The notes beneath the pieces are model-generated. The model saw only the letters and a program-made list of their open reading frames with translations, searched no databases and was not told where the DNA came from. From assembly GCA_016705955.1 (NCBI GenBank), contig JADJKO010000002.1:744001-808000 (forward strand): a DNA stretch of 64,000 nucleotides, read 5' to 3'. A program made the translations under genes and the position numbers. The stretch comes from Flavobacteriales bacterium (GTDB lineage Bacteria > Bacteroidota > Bacteroidia > Flavobacteriales_F > PHOS-HE28). Below, piece after piece: positions 33,579-43,092 of the stretch (positions within the stretch are counted from its first letter, which is position 1; every line of letters begins with the position of its first letter).

Positions 33579-35813
33579 TCATCGCTGCACCACGATCCGC
33601 GTGGCAACCCGCTGACCCTTCACCATCACGGCCAACGTATACACACCCGGCGCCAACCGATGCACATCAACCGTACTCAAGGTTCCCTGCGCCGCCACTG
33701 ACCGTTGGTACACCACACGACCGACCGCATCCATCAACCGGATCTCCTCCATCCGTTCGGATGAACGGATCGTGAGTTGATCAACCACCGGATTCGGGAA
33801 GACCTGGATCGTTGGTGTATTCAACCCTTCCTCGATCCCGACGCCTTCAATGCAGAAGATGTTCACCTCTTGGTCCGTGTACTGTCCATCGCTCTCCACG
33901 AAGAGGGTGGAGTCCGCATCCATGATCACGTAACCACCATCACCTTCCGCGCAACAGATCCCATCGCCGAACGCATCGTTGATCGTGAAGATGTAGCAGC
34001 CATTCGTCAGGCACCATGGCACGTCGATCAGCATGCCTTCCTCCAGATCGGGATACGGCCCGCCGGAATAGAGGATCGTCGGATCCTGGTCGCTGGCCAA
34101 CGTCCATGTGATGTCGCTGCCGTAGTTGTCCAGCGTCAGGTTCAAGGCCATGCTCCACGGCGGCGTGCTCGTGGTGAATTCGATCTGCCACATGTCGTTA
34201 TCGATCACTTCATCGGCCAAACCGTTCGGCGCGCTGCTCGAGATCACCAATGTGCTATTACCCGGCGGGACGGGGATCGCGGGCAGGGTCACGTTCACCG
34301 TTTGAAGAGGTTGAAGCGAACCGGTCCACGCATAGACGTTCAGCGCTCCTCCGTTCAGTGCGTAACTGATCGTCACTGCGGTAAGGACGACATCCCCGTT
34401 GTTCTTCAAGGTGATCTGTGGCGCGATCTCCGTTGCACCGCAGAGCAATGGAGGTATCCCCACGATGCTGGTCACGGCCGCGTCGTAGTGGGTCGGCTCC
34501 TCCAACTCATCACCCAGGCCGGGAAGCACATCACCGCAGGTACCGAGGTATTGCTCCAGCAAAGGCCAGCTCACATCGAAGCGCCCGTAGTAGTCATTCA
34601 CGCTATTGGCGCAGTTCGCGGCACCGCCGTAAAGCTGTCCGATGAGCAAGTGGTCCTGGTTCCACAACCCGCTGCCGCTCGATCCGGGTTCGGTGGTGCC
34701 CACATCCCACACGGTAACCTGCCAGCAATCCGCAGCACCATTCCCCACATCGATGTTGGTCTGAAGGATCGGGCCGTAGGAATGGCTGATCTTCTTGATG
34801 TCACCCGATGGATGATGGATCCCGCACACCGTGTCCGGCGTGGTGCCGCTCTTGTCCCAGCCGCTGTAGAAGACATTGTACTCGTCCGGCGGAATGCTGC
34901 TCAATTCAACAAAGGCCACATCCGTTCCGGCGCTGTTCACGAGCAACGTGCAACCGGAGACGGTCTGGTCTATCGGCCCATCCTCGGTTGGATCACAGGT
35001 AGGGCTGTCCCAGTTGAACCGGAAGACCCAATCCGCAACGTCCGCTCCTACACAATGATTGGCGGTGAGGAAGTACGGCGTGCTGTCCAGCGCACAATTG
35101 TTCAACAAGGTGCCGGTGCAGAACCCGCTACCCCCCGTGGTGATGATCGCCACGGAGCGGATCTGGTCCCGCCAGTCGTCACCTTCCGGGCAGATCACAT
35201 TGATGTTGCACGCTCCGCTTTCGCCGAGGTCCCGTGCCAACTTCACCACATCACGGTACGCATGTGTCACGCGGTCGATGTGCAATTCGCCCTGCCCAAT
35301 GACGGATGCGGGCTCGTGATATTCGATCGTGATCCGCGTTCCCGGCATCTGCGAAACACCCATGCTGGTGTGTCCCGGGCTGCTCGCGGCAGTGAATGCG
35401 CCGAACCACTTCCCCGCATCGTTGTACACGAAGACCTTCGCGCCATCAGGGATCACATACCGATCGAACCGGAAGTTGATGCTGAACGCTTCCGGACATT
35501 CGATGCTCAACCGCCATACGCGATCCCCGTTGCGCAACGTGCTCCAAATGCCGGACTGCTCCGTTCCCAGATCAACAGCGTGGTTGTACCCGAAACGGAA
35601 CGGGCCTTTGTACCCGGCCGCTTGCCGTTCATGATCCTCGTTGAGCAGGGCCGCCGCATCCACAACAGGGAGTACCGTTACCGGCGCGGTCGGTAGCGCG
35701 GGCCCGTGTGGCAACATCGCGATCGGCCGCCCACCGAAGGATACCTGGGCGATCAGCGGAGAGAGAAGGAGGGAAGTGGCGATCAGCGCACCTACGCGTA
35801 ATGATCCAAGCAT
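33579..35813 (-). CDS. T9SS-secreted trypsin-like serine protease
   Basis: 744 aa with a signal peptide ending near SPLIAQ. Protease domain: TANHCVG (His253), GTDVAFVEL (Asp298) and PGSSGSGLW (Ser379) form the chymotrypsin-type triad; CGIHHPSGDIKK and cysteines suggest a lysyl-endopeptidase-like subgroup. After it come a beta-sandwich domain (about 455-560) and another beta-rich region. The end is a T9SS type A sorting domain: VFPNPVVDQLTI ... GVYTLAVMVKGQRVATRIVVQR. The start at the M before LGSLRVGAL was chosen for the signal peptide. Confidence 0.9.
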   Translation of the reverse strand: MLGSLRVGALIATSLLLSPLIAQVSFGGRPIAMLPHGPALPTAPVTVLPVVDAAALLNEDHERQAAGYKGPFRFGYNHAVDLGTEQSGIWSTLRNGDRVWRLSIECPEAFSINFRFDRYVIPDGAKVFVYNDAGKWFGAFTAASSPGHTSMGVSQMPGTRITIEYHEPASVIGQGELHIDRVTHAYRDVVKLARDLGESGACNINVICPEGDDWRDQIRSVAIITTGGSGFCTGTLLNNCALDSTPYFLTANHCVGADVADWVFRFNWDSPTCDPTEDGPIDQTVSGCTLLVNSAGTDVAFVELSSIPPDEYNVFYSGWDKSGTTPDTVCGIHHPSGDIKKISHSYGPILQTNIDVGNGAADCWQVTVWDVGTTEPGSSGSGLWNQDHLLIGQLYGGAANCANSVNDYYGRFDVSWPLLEQYLGTCGDVLPGLGDELEEPTHYDAAVTSIVGIPPLLCGATEIAPQITLKNNGDVVLTAVTISYALNGGALNVYAWTGSLQPLQTVNVTLPAIPVPPGNSTLVISSSAPNGLADEVIDNDMWQIEFTTSTPPWSMALNLTLDNYGSDITWTLASDQDPTILYSGGPYPDLEEGMLIDVPWCLTNGCYIFTINDAFGDGICCAEGDGGYVIMDADSTLFVESDGQYTDQEVNIFCIEGVGIEEGLNTPTIQVFPNPVVDQLTIRSSERMEEIRLMDAVGRVVYQRSVAAQGTLSTVDVHRLAPGVYTLAVMVKGQRVATRIVVQR

Positions 35814-35856
35814 GGTCCGGGTTTGGTCGTGTGAAGATAGACGTGTGCCGAAAAGC

Positions 35857-35888
35857 AAAGGACCGCTGGTGATCGCCAGCGGTCCTTT
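35857..35888 (-). terminator. Terminator between the two protease genes
   Basis: Near-perfect stem AAAGGACCGCTGG/CCAGCGGTCCTTT with a short loop, followed on the minus strand by GCTTTT. It closes the gene at 35909-37471. Confidence 0.75.
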
Positions 35889-35908
35889 GAATAGCGCTCG
35901 TGAACCGA

Positions 35909-37471
35909 TCAGTGGGTGAGTACCAAGCGCTGCACGGCGTGGAAGCCTTCCGCCACGGCATCCACCAAGTAGATGCCTTCCGTACGGTCGGACAGATCGA
36001 GGTTGATCCGCTCCACCCCATTGCGAACGCTGGTGGTGTACACCTGCTGGCCCAGCGCATCATAAACGGTCACGCGCCCTTTGTTCCGCATGGCGGCAGG
36101 AAGCGTCACCGTGAATGCACCTTGGGTCGGGTTCGGTGCAATGGTGAATGCAACTTCCGTAGCATCGCCGATCCCGGTCGAAAGCGGATAGCCCTGGAGC
36201 TGGTCACCACACGTGCCCAACCAGGTGGTGAGAAGCGGGTAGCTCACATTGAAACGACCGAAATAGTCGTTGATGTTCGTCGTGCAATCGGCTTGCCCCC
36301 CATAGAGTTGGCCGATCAATAGACCGTTCTGGTTCCACAAGCCGCTGCCGCTACTGCCCGGCTCCGTGGTACCATCATCCCATGCGGAGATGTGCCAACA
36401 TGCCGCAACTCCCATGGTGCCTTGGGAAGCGGCATTGTAATCGAAGGTGATCTTCTTGATATCCCCGCTTGGGTGGTGGATGCAGGTCTGGTTCGTAGGG
36501 GTCGCACCGCTCTTGTCCCAGCCGCTGTAGAACACGTTGTAGTTGGCCGGTGGCGTACTGTTCAACTGGAGCAGCGCCACATCGCTCCCTCCGCTGCTCG
36601 CCTTCAACGTGGACCCGGAGACCGTCTGGTTGGTGGGCGCATTCTGCGTGGGCGTGCATGTCGGACTGTTCCAGTTGAACCGGAAGATCCAGCTATTGTT
36701 CCCTCCGAGGCAGTGATTGGCGGTGAGGAAATAGGGGGTGCCGTTGTTCGCACAGTTGTTGATCAATTGCCCGGTGCAGATCCCCGAACCGCCCACGGTG
36801 ATCATGGCCACGCTGCGGATCTGGTCACGCCACGGATCGCCCACGGGGCAGATCACGTTGTTGTTGCAACTCCCGCTTTCGTTCAATCCCTTCTCGGTGT
36901 TCATGTGCATGATGTCCCGGTACGCGTGTGTGACCTGCCGGATGTGCAGGAAACCTTCCCCCCGCACCGCAGCAGGCTCCACGTACTCGACCGTGATCCG
37001 ATCACCGGCCAATTGGGTCACACCCAGGATGGTGTGTCCGGGATTGCTCTCCGCCGTGAACGCACCGAGCACTTCCCCGGCCTCATTGTACACGAACACC
37101 TGTCCACCAACGGGGACGATGTAATCGTTGAACTCGAAGTTGATGCTGAAGGCGCCAGGGCATTCGATCGCCAAGCGCCATACGGCATCGCCATTCGGCA
37201 AGCTGGTCCATACCCCGCTGTTGCCGGTCGATAGATCCGCCACATGGTTGAACCCGAAGCGATAAGGTCCCTTGATGCCCTGTTGGGCACGTTGGTCGTC
37301 CTCGACCATCAATGCGGCGGCATCAACGGTCGGCATCACCGCAGTGGGTGCTACCGGAAGGTGGGCTTCGGTCTTGAGACCATATGGTTCACCACCGAAG
37401 GATACTTGGGCGCGAAGGCCGATCGGGAGGAGGAGCAATGCGCCGAATAGAGCGGAGTACGCTATTTTCAT
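35909..37471 (-). CDS. T9SS-secreted trypsin-like serine protease (paralogue)
   Basis: 520 aa with signal peptide MKIAYSALFGALLLLPIGLRA. It is homologous over the first 400 residues to the protease at 33579-35813 with identical motif spacing at the start: TANHCLG (His253), SDVALLQL (Asp297), PGSSGSGLW (Ser374). It lacks the extra beta domains and ends with a T9SS tail (FTIAPNPTQGAFTVTLP ... GIYLVDAVAEGFHAVQRLVLTH). Likely a tandem duplication that diverged by domain gain or loss. Own terminator downstream. Confidence 0.9.
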   Translation of the reverse strand: MKIAYSALFGALLLLPIGLRAQVSFGGEPYGLKTEAHLPVAPTAVMPTVDAAALMVEDDQRAQQGIKGPYRFGFNHVADLSTGNSGVWTSLPNGDAVWRLAIECPGAFSINFEFNDYIVPVGGQVFVYNEAGEVLGAFTAESNPGHTILGVTQLAGDRITVEYVEPAAVRGEGFLHIRQVTHAYRDIMHMNTEKGLNESGSCNNNVICPVGDPWRDQIRSVAMITVGGSGICTGQLINNCANNGTPYFLTANHCLGGNNSWIFRFNWNSPTCTPTQNAPTNQTVSGSTLKASSGGSDVALLQLNSTPPANYNVFYSGWDKSGATPTNQTCIHHPSGDIKKITFDYNAASQGTMGVAACWHISAWDDGTTEPGSSGSGLWNQNGLLIGQLYGGQADCTTNINDYFGRFNVSYPLLTTWLGTCGDQLQGYPLSTGIGDATEVAFTIAPNPTQGAFTVTLPAAMRNKGRVTVYDALGQQVYTTSVRNGVERINLDLSDRTEGIYLVDAVAEGFHAVQRLVLTH

Positions 37472-37596
37472 GGGAAGGGGTTCTGGTTCAGAGGGATCGA
37501 TGAGGAAACTGATCTCCGGCGAAAATAACCATCGTGACGGAAGGTTGGAACGTGGATGCCGTTGAAGTTGGAAGCCCGTTGGCCGATCCGGAATGA

Positions 37597-38898
37597 TCAG
37601 CGCGTGTTGGATGGCTCCGCAGAACGCTCCTCCATCAGTTTTCGCATCGCGAAGAGTTCGTCGCGCAATTGCGCTGCGGCAATGAAGTCGAGTTCCTTGG
37701 CCGCTTTGCGCATCTGCGTCTCCAGTAGATCGGCATTGCGCGCTAGTTGGTCCTGGCTCATGTACCGGATCACCGGATCCGCCGCCAGGTTCAACGGTTC
37801 CGATGGTTCCACATAGGCCCGTGCGCCCTTGATGTCCAGGACCGCCGTCTGCTTCATCACATCCTCGCGCACCCGCTTGATCTGGGTAGGGGTGATGCCG
37901 TGCTCGGTATTGTAGGCCATTTGCTTCGCTCTTCGGCGTTCGGTGTCCTCAATGGTCTTCTGCATGCTCTTGGTGATCTTATCGGCATAGAAGATCACCA
38001 AACCATTCACGTTCCTAGCGGCACGGCCGGCCGTCTGGGTCAACGAGCGGTTGCTGCGCAGGAAGCCTTCCTTGTCCGCATCCAGCACCGCCACAAGGCT
38101 CACTTCCGGAAGGTCCAACCCTTCGCGCAGCAGGTTCACACCCACGAGCACATCGAACAGGCCGAGCCGTAATTGGCGCAGGATCTCGATCCGTTCCAGC
38201 GTTTCCACATCACTGTGGATGTACTTGCACTTCACCCCGTTCTTCAGGAGGAATGCACTCAGTTCCTCCGCCATCCGCTTGGTAAGGGTGGTCACCAGGA
38301 CGCGTTCCTGCTTCTTGGAGCGTTGCCTGATCTCTTCCAACAGGTCATCGATCTGGTCCGAACTGCGCCGCACTTCGATCGGGGGATCGAGCAATCCGGT
38401 GGGCCTGACCACTTGTTCCACCACGATCCCTTCGCTGCGCTGTAACTCGTAATCCGCCGGCGTAGCGCTTACGAAGAGCACCTGCCCCAGCATGTCCTCG
38501 AACTCGTCGAATTTCAACGGGCGATTGTCCATCGCGCTGGGCAAGCGGAATCCGTACTCCACGAGGTTCCGTTTCCGGCTGCGGTCGCCGCCGTACATGG
38601 CCTGCACCTGGCTGATGGTCACGTGGCTCTCGTCCACGACCATCAGGAAATCGTCCGGGAAGTAATCGATCAGGCAGAAGGGTCGCTGCCCGGTATCCCG
38701 TTGATCGAAGTAGCGGCTGTAGTTCTCGATCCCCGAACAGTAGCCGAGTTCGCGCATCATCTCCAGATCATGCAGCACGCGTTCTTCCAGCCGTTTCGCC
38801 TCCAGCCCCTTGCCGATCTCGCGGAAGAACTCGACCTGCTTGGTCATGTCCGCATGGATGCTTTCCAACGCGGCCTTCATCGTATCCCGACTGGTCAC
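37597..38898 (-). CDS. uvrB: UvrB C-terminal part, downstream of a frameshift
   Basis: Open frame of 433 aa that begins at MTSRDTMKAALESI, which is UvrB sequence from the middle of the protein. It contains the second helicase domain (FVSATPADYEL, LVTTLTKRMAEELS, YIHSDVETLERIEILRQLRLG, VGVNLLREGLDLPEVSLVAVLDADKEGFLRS, QTAGRAARNVNG) and a C-terminal UvrC-binding UVR motif. UvrB verifies lesions in nucleotide excision repair with UvrA and UvrC. The upstream codons that encode YPANIFV lie in another frame, so this is one gene with the next feature. Confidence 0.9.
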   Translation of the reverse strand: MTSRDTMKAALESIHADMTKQVEFFREIGKGLEAKRLEERVLHDLEMMRELGYCSGIENYSRYFDQRDTGQRPFCLIDYFPDDFLMVVDESHVTISQVQAMYGGDRSRKRNLVEYGFRLPSAMDNRPLKFDEFEDMLGQVLFVSATPADYELQRSEGIVVEQVVRPTGLLDPPIEVRRSSDQIDDLLEEIRQRSKKQERVLVTTLTKRMAEELSAFLLKNGVKCKYIHSDVETLERIEILRQLRLGLFDVLVGVNLLREGLDLPEVSLVAVLDADKEGFLRSNRSLTQTAGRAARNVNGLVIFYADKITKSMQKTIEDTERRRAKQMAYNTEHGITPTQIKRVREDVMKQTAVLDIKGARAYVEPSEPLNLAADPVIRYMSQDQLARNADLLETQMRKAAKELDFIAAAQLRDELFAMRKLMEERSAEPSNTR

Positions 38899-39638
38899 GA
38901 AGATGTTCGCGGGTAGACCGTGGTGCGTTCCAACTGCTCAAGGGTCTTCGAGTCCTGCGGGTTGAACCGTTCGAGCCGCTCGATCTCGTCGCCCCAGAAG
39001 TGGATGCGAAGCCCATCATCCGCATACGCCAGATAGACCTCCACCACATCACCCCGGACCCGGAAATTGCCGCGGACGGGGTCATCATCCCTTCGGCTGT
39101 ATAAGGCTTCCACGAAGCGGTGGAGCAGGGCATTCCGGGAGACCTTCATACCGGTGTGCAGTTCCACAATGCTGCTCCGGAATTCCTTCGGGTTCCCGAT
39201 ACCATAGATGCAGCTCACGCTCGCCACCACGATCACGTTCCGGCGCCCGCTCAACAAGGCGCTGCTAGCGCTCAACCGCAACTTCTCGATCTCGTCGTTC
39301 ACCGAGAGGTCCTTCTCGATGTACGTATTCGTGGTCGGTAGGTAGGCTTCGGGCTGGTAGTAGTCGTAGTAGCTCACGAAATACTCCACCCGGTCATTCG
39401 GGAAGAAGTGCTTGAATTCGCCGTAGAGCTGCGCCGCCAAGGTCTTGTTGTGGCTGAGGACCAACGTGGGCCGATCCACCTGCGCGATCACATTCGCCAC
39501 GGTGAAGGTCTTGCCCGAACCCGTTACCCCAAGCAATGTCTGGGCGGGCATGCCGTTGTTCAAGCCATCCACCAATTGCCGGATGGCTTCAGGTTGGTCC
39601 CCGGTCGGGACGAATTCGGAGACGAGTTCGAACGGCAT
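38895..39638 (-). CDS. uvrB: UvrB N-terminal part, upstream of a frameshift
   Basis: N-terminal 247 aa of UvrB: FVPTGDQPEAI, Walker A GVTGSGKTFT, LSHNKTLAAQLYGEF, the beta-hairpin region YYDYYQPEAYLP, VVASVSCIYGIG. It runs into YPRTSS-stop. Reading the next frame from the same point gives YPANIFVTSRD, as in intact UvrB. One base, probably a G/C pair near 38910-38911, is missing. The ATG at 39638 follows a TACCTTTG box by 6 bases. Divergent from bamD. Confidence 0.92.
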   Translation of the reverse strand: MPFELVSEFVPTGDQPEAIRQLVDGLNNGMPAQTLLGVTGSGKTFTVANVIAQVDRPTLVLSHNKTLAAQLYGEFKHFFPNDRVEYFVSYYDYYQPEAYLPTTNTYIEKDLSVNDEIEKLRLSASSALLSGRRNVIVVASVSCIYGIGNPKEFRSSIVELHTGMKVSRNALLHRFVEALYSRRDDDPVRGNFRVRGDVVEVYLAYADDGLRIHFWGDEIERLERFNPQDSKTLEQLERTTVYPRTSS

Positions 39639-39644
39639 GGCGGG

Positions 39645-39652
39645 CAAAGGTA
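39645..39652 (-). promoter_or_regulatory. Putative -7 box of uvrB
   Basis: TACCTTTG on the minus strand matches TAnnTTTG exactly, 6 bases before the uvrB ATG with spacer CCCGCC. It sits 6 bases from the opposing bamD box. Confidence 0.5.
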
Positions 39653-39658
39653 CCGGGC

Positions 39659-39666
39659 TATCTTCG
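39659..39666 (+). promoter_or_regulatory. Putative -7 box of bamD
   Basis: TATCTTCG on the plus strand, 13 bases before the bamD ATG. Back-to-back with the uvrB box, so the two divergent promoters would overlap. Confidence 0.4.
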
Positions 39667-39679
39667 CGCCCCGCTCGGA

Positions 39680-40543
39680 ATGATCCAACAAGCAGTACCT
39701 ACTCGCGCCACCAAAGGCGGGCTTCTTTTTCTCTCGTCAACGGCGGTCATTTGGTTGCTGCTCGGCCTGATCGGCGCAGGCACCTTCACGGCGTGCAGTG
39801 AATTCAACCGGGCCTTGAAGAGCGACAGCTTGGAGTACAAGATGGCCGTGGCCGAGAAGTACTACGACAAAGGAAGCTATGATCGGGCGATCCCGCTTCT
39901 GGAGGAGTTGATCATGCTCAAAAGAGGAACGGCCGCCAGTGAACGGATCAATTACCTCCACGCCAAGGCGCATTTCCTCATGAAGGACTACGTCATGGCG
40001 GCGTACTACTTGGAGAACTACGCCCGCACCTTCCCGACGGCCCAGTACACCGAGGAGTGTACCTTCCTGAATGCCTACTGCTATTACAAGAACAGCCCGG
40101 CCTATGAGCTGGACCAGGCCGATACACGCACGGCCATCGACCAGCTCCAGCTCTTCATGGTCCGCTACCCGACCACCATCCTGAAGGACAGTTGCAATAC
40201 GCTGATCGAGCGCCTGCGGATCAAGCTGGAAGTGAAGAGCTACCATGCCGCCGAGCAGTACTTCCACATGCGCAACTTCCAAGGAGCGAGCATGGCCTTC
40301 AAGGATTTCCTTCGCGCGTACCCCAACAGCGACTACCGGGAGGATGCCATGATGAGGGTCCTCCGCTCCGACCACCAAGTGGCCATGAACAGCGTGGAGA
40401 AGCGCAAAGTGGAGCGGTTGCAGGAGGCTATGCGATCATATCGTAATTTCGCCGACGCTTACCCGCAGGGCGTCGAAAGGGATGTCGCGGATAGGTTGAA
40501 CGAAGAACTGAAGTCCGAACTGGACCGAGTCACAAAGGAATAA
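39680..40543 (+). CDS. bamD: Outer-membrane assembly lipoprotein BamD
   Basis: 287 aa. Signal peptide with a lipobox GTFTAC (Cys39), then TPR helices: YKMAVAEKYYDKGSYDRAIPLLEELI, YYLENYARTFPTAQYTEECTFLNAYCYY, and FKDFLRAYPNSDYREDAMMRVLR. It belongs to the BAM complex that folds beta-barrels. First gene of the conserved bamD-rpoZ-coaBC-DUF4835-recN cluster. The start at 39680 precedes the signal peptide; its stop overlaps the omega start by 1 base (TAATG). Confidence 0.9.
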   Translation: MIQQAVPTRATKGGLLFLSSTAVIWLLLGLIGAGTFTACSEFNRALKSDSLEYKMAVAEKYYDKGSYDRAIPLLEELIMLKRGTAASERINYLHAKAHFLMKDYVMAAYYLENYARTFPTAQYTEECTFLNAYCYYKNSPAYELDQADTRTAIDQLQLFMVRYPTTILKDSCNTLIERLRIKLEVKSYHAAEQYFHMRNFQGASMAFKDFLRAYPNSDYREDAMMRVLRSDHQVAMNSVEKRKVERLQEAMRSYRNFADAYPQGVERDVADRLNEELKSELDRVTKE

Positions 40544-40914
40544 TGACCATGAACACCAAGAACACTAGCGCCGCTAAGACGACCGTTACTCGCGATGTCT
40601 CCAAATTGGACGAGGGGATCGGGAACGTTTATGAGACGGTGGCCATCCTGAGCAAGCGGGCCAACCAGATCAGCGTGAAGATCAAGGAGGAACTCTACGG
40701 GAAACTCGAGGAGTTCGCGGTTATCGGTGAGAACCTGGAGGAGGTGTATGAGAACCGAGAGCAGATCGAAGTGAGCAAGCATTACGAGCGGATGCCCAAG
40801 CCCGGCGCCCTAGCGGTGCAGGAGCTCCAGGAAGGCAAGCTGTACTGGCGCCGTGGTGGCGTGGTGGCTGCCGAACCCACTCAGGACCGATCCACGGGGA
40901 TCGATCACCCATAA
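40543..40914 (+). CDS. rpoZ: RNA polymerase omega subunit, Rpb6-like
   Basis: 123 aa of the Bacteroidota omega/Rpb6 type. The core TVTRDVSKLDEGIGNVYETVAILSKRANQISVKIKEEL carries the K.A.....K helix that contacts the beta' subunit. The rest is acidic and short. Bacteroidota omega is larger than E. coli omega. ATG at 40543 or 40549. It stabilises RNA polymerase assembly. Confidence 0.88.
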   Translation: MTMNTKNTSAAKTTVTRDVSKLDEGIGNVYETVAILSKRANQISVKIKEELYGKLEEFAVIGENLEEVYENREQIEVSKHYERMPKPGALAVQELQEGKLYWRRGGVVAAEPTQDRSTGIDHP

Positions 40915-40917
40915 GCG

Positions 40918-42123
40918 GTGCAAACCCTTCTGAACCGGAACGTGCTCTTGGGCGTTACCGGTGGCATTGCTGCGTATAAATCCGCGCAATTGGTACGGCT
41001 GCTTGTGAAGGCGGGCTGCGAGGTGCAAGTGGTGATGACCCCCGGGGCACATGACTTCATCACTCCGCTCACCTTGGCCACATTAAGCAAGCGGCCCGTA
41101 CTCACCGAGCTTATCGACCGCAACGGCACGGGAACGTGGAACGACCATGTCCACCTCGCGCGTTGGGCCGATGTGGTGGTGGTAGCACCCGCCACAGCGA
41201 ATACCATCGGCAAAATGGTCCACGGGCTCTGTGATAATCTCCTGCTCGCATGTTTCTTGAGTGCGGAGTGCCCGGTCTTCGTGGCGCCGGCCATGGATCT
41301 GGAGATGTGGCGTGATCCGAGCACCCGTCGGAATATCGATCTGCTCAAGGAGCGGAACATCCGAACGATCGGGCCGGAAGCCGGGGAATTGGCCAGCGGT
41401 CTCACCGGCGAAGGCCGCATGAGCGAGCCGGAGGCCATTGTTCAGGAATTGATATCCGGGTTACTCGGAAAAAGTAAGCTGTCAGGTAGAAGGATACTGA
41501 TCAGCGCAGGACCTACGCAGGAAGCGATCGACCCGGTCCGATACATCGGCAACCGAAGCACCGGCAAGATGGGTTTCGCTTTGGCGGAGGAGGCTGCGTT
41601 GCGCGGGGCGAACGTCCAATTGGTCACCGGACCTGTGGACCTTGAACTCGACCGGCCCGGGATCACCCGAACGGACGTGGTGAGCGCTGCTGAAATGGCT
41701 GCGGCCTGCAAGCAGATGGCTGCGGAGTGTGATGTGGTGATCATGAGCGCTGCGGTCGCGGATTATCGGCCCGCCCAAGCCGCCAATGAAAAGATGAAGA
41801 AGAGTGGAGGTTCCTTGGAGGTCCCCTTGGAACCAACGGAGGACATCCTCGCTGGTCTGGGTGCGGCCAAGCGACGCGGCCAGCGCCTTGTCGGTTTCGC
41901 TTTGGAGACGGACAACGAGTTGGCGCATGCCAAGGAGAAACTGGTGCGCAAGAACCTCGACCTGCTTGTGCTGAACAGCCTTCGCGACCCGGGCGCCGGT
42001 TTCGGAACGGATACCAATAAGGTAACTCTTCTCGTTCCGGGCACGGATCCGGTCGAACTGCCGTTGATGAGCAAGGCCGAAGTGGCACGCGCTATCTTGG
42101 ACCGCCTCGAAGAACTCCTCTGA
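40918..42123 (+). CDS. coaBC: Bifunctional phosphopantothenoylcysteine decarboxylase/synthetase
   Basis: 401 aa starting at GTG, 3 bases after rpoZ. The CoaC domain has LGVTGGIAAYKSAQLVRLL for FMN binding, the catalytic His79 in HVHLARWAD and VAPAMDLEMW. The CoaB domain (from about 190) has ISAGPTQEAIDPVRYIGNRSTGKMG and SAAVADYRP, plus a late NSLRDPGAGFGTDTNKVTLL. Together they make phosphopantetheine precursors for CoA from phosphopantothenate and cysteine. It abuts the next gene. Confidence 0.93.
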   Translation: MQTLLNRNVLLGVTGGIAAYKSAQLVRLLVKAGCEVQVVMTPGAHDFITPLTLATLSKRPVLTELIDRNGTGTWNDHVHLARWADVVVVAPATANTIGKMVHGLCDNLLLACFLSAECPVFVAPAMDLEMWRDPSTRRNIDLLKERNIRTIGPEAGELASGLTGEGRMSEPEAIVQELISGLLGKSKLSGRRILISAGPTQEAIDPVRYIGNRSTGKMGFALAEEAALRGANVQLVTGPVDLELDRPGITRTDVVSAAEMAAACKQMAAECDVVIMSAAVADYRPAQAANEKMKKSGGSLEVPLEPTEDILAGLGAAKRRGQRLVGFALETDNELAHAKEKLVRKNLDLLVLNSLRDPGAGFGTDTNKVTLLVPGTDPVELPLMSKAEVARAILDRLEELL

Positions 42124-43026
42124 ATGATGCGTCGATCGATCGTTGCCTTGCTTCCGCTCTTCTTCGCCTTCGCGGGTTCCGCACAGGAGTTCAACTGCCA
42201 AGTGAGTGTGATCGCGCCGCAGATCGCCACGGCCCAACCTCGGGTCTTCCAATCCATGGAGACCGCGATCAAGGAATTCTACCAGAGCCGTCGCTTCACG
42301 AATTACAACTATACCCCGGCGGAACGGATCGACCTCAACATTCTGCTCACGATCAGCAGCCAGCCAGCCGCTGATCGGTTCGAGGCCACCTTGCAGATCA
42401 TCTATGCACGACCGGTCTATGGAACGGACTACAACACGCCGATCCTTGATCTGGTGGATGATCAAGTGCAGTTCCAATTCCTGGAGAACACGCAGATCGA
42501 GTTCACCCCGGACCGTTACCTGAACAACCTGTCCTCGCTGCTTGGTTACTACGCGTATTTCATCCTTGGGCTTGATGGAGATAGCTACGCGCCCTTGGGC
42601 GGAAGCGAATTCTACGCACAAGCACAGCAGGTCCTCAACAATGCCCAGAATGCCAACGAGAGCGGCTGGAAGGCTTTCGAGAGCCAACGGAACCGGTACT
42701 GGTTGTTGGACAATCAGTTGCAAGCCGTCTTCCGTCCGTTCCGGGAGTTGCTCTACACGTACCACCGCACCGGCATGGATGCGATGACCGAGGATGCGGC
42801 TGCCGCGCGCCGGGTCATCGCTGCCGGGATCGAGAAGCTGAAGACCGTTCATCAGGCCAAGCCGGCGAGCTACAATCTGCAGGTCTTCTTCAACGCCAAG
42901 TACCAGGAACTGGTGGAGATCTTCAAGCCCGCCGATCCAGCGGAAAAGTCGAAGCTCTTCAACACGCTACAGATCATCGACCCCGGTCACATCGGCCAGT
43001 ACCAGAACATGATGCGCGGCTCCTAG
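42124..43026 (+). CDS. DUF4835 protein, sometimes named PorD (T9SS-associated)
   Basis: 300 aa. Signal peptide MMRRSIVALLPLFFAFAGSAQ, then EFNCQVSVIAPQI, VFQSMETAIKEFYQSRRFTNYNYTPAERID, and later YYAYFILGLDGDSYAPLGGSEFY, all characteristic of DUF4835. In this conserved cluster the family is sometimes called PorD and linked to type IX secretion; the exact role is not firmly established. Secreted or periplasmic. It starts directly after the coaBC stop. Confidence 0.85.
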   Translation: MMRRSIVALLPLFFAFAGSAQEFNCQVSVIAPQIATAQPRVFQSMETAIKEFYQSRRFTNYNYTPAERIDLNILLTISSQPAADRFEATLQIIYARPVYGTDYNTPILDLVDDQVQFQFLENTQIEFTPDRYLNNLSSLLGYYAYFILGLDGDSYAPLGGSEFYAQAQQVLNNAQNANESGWKAFESQRNRYWLLDNQLQAVFRPFRELLYTYHRTGMDAMTEDAAAARRVIAAGIEKLKTVHQAKPASYNLQVFFNAKYQELVEIFKPADPAEKSKLFNTLQIIDPGHIGQYQNMMRGS

Positions 43027-43092
43027 GAGCGACGTCCAACAGCGGTCGGGATCTCGCATCTTGGCGATCGCATCCTCGGCAGGATCCCCGTC

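Noticed and set aside
33164..33775. Gene spanning the CGTCATTGCGAGCG block
   Set aside because: It is translated dispersed repeat (products like CERSEATS) that occurs in many genomes and is not a protein.
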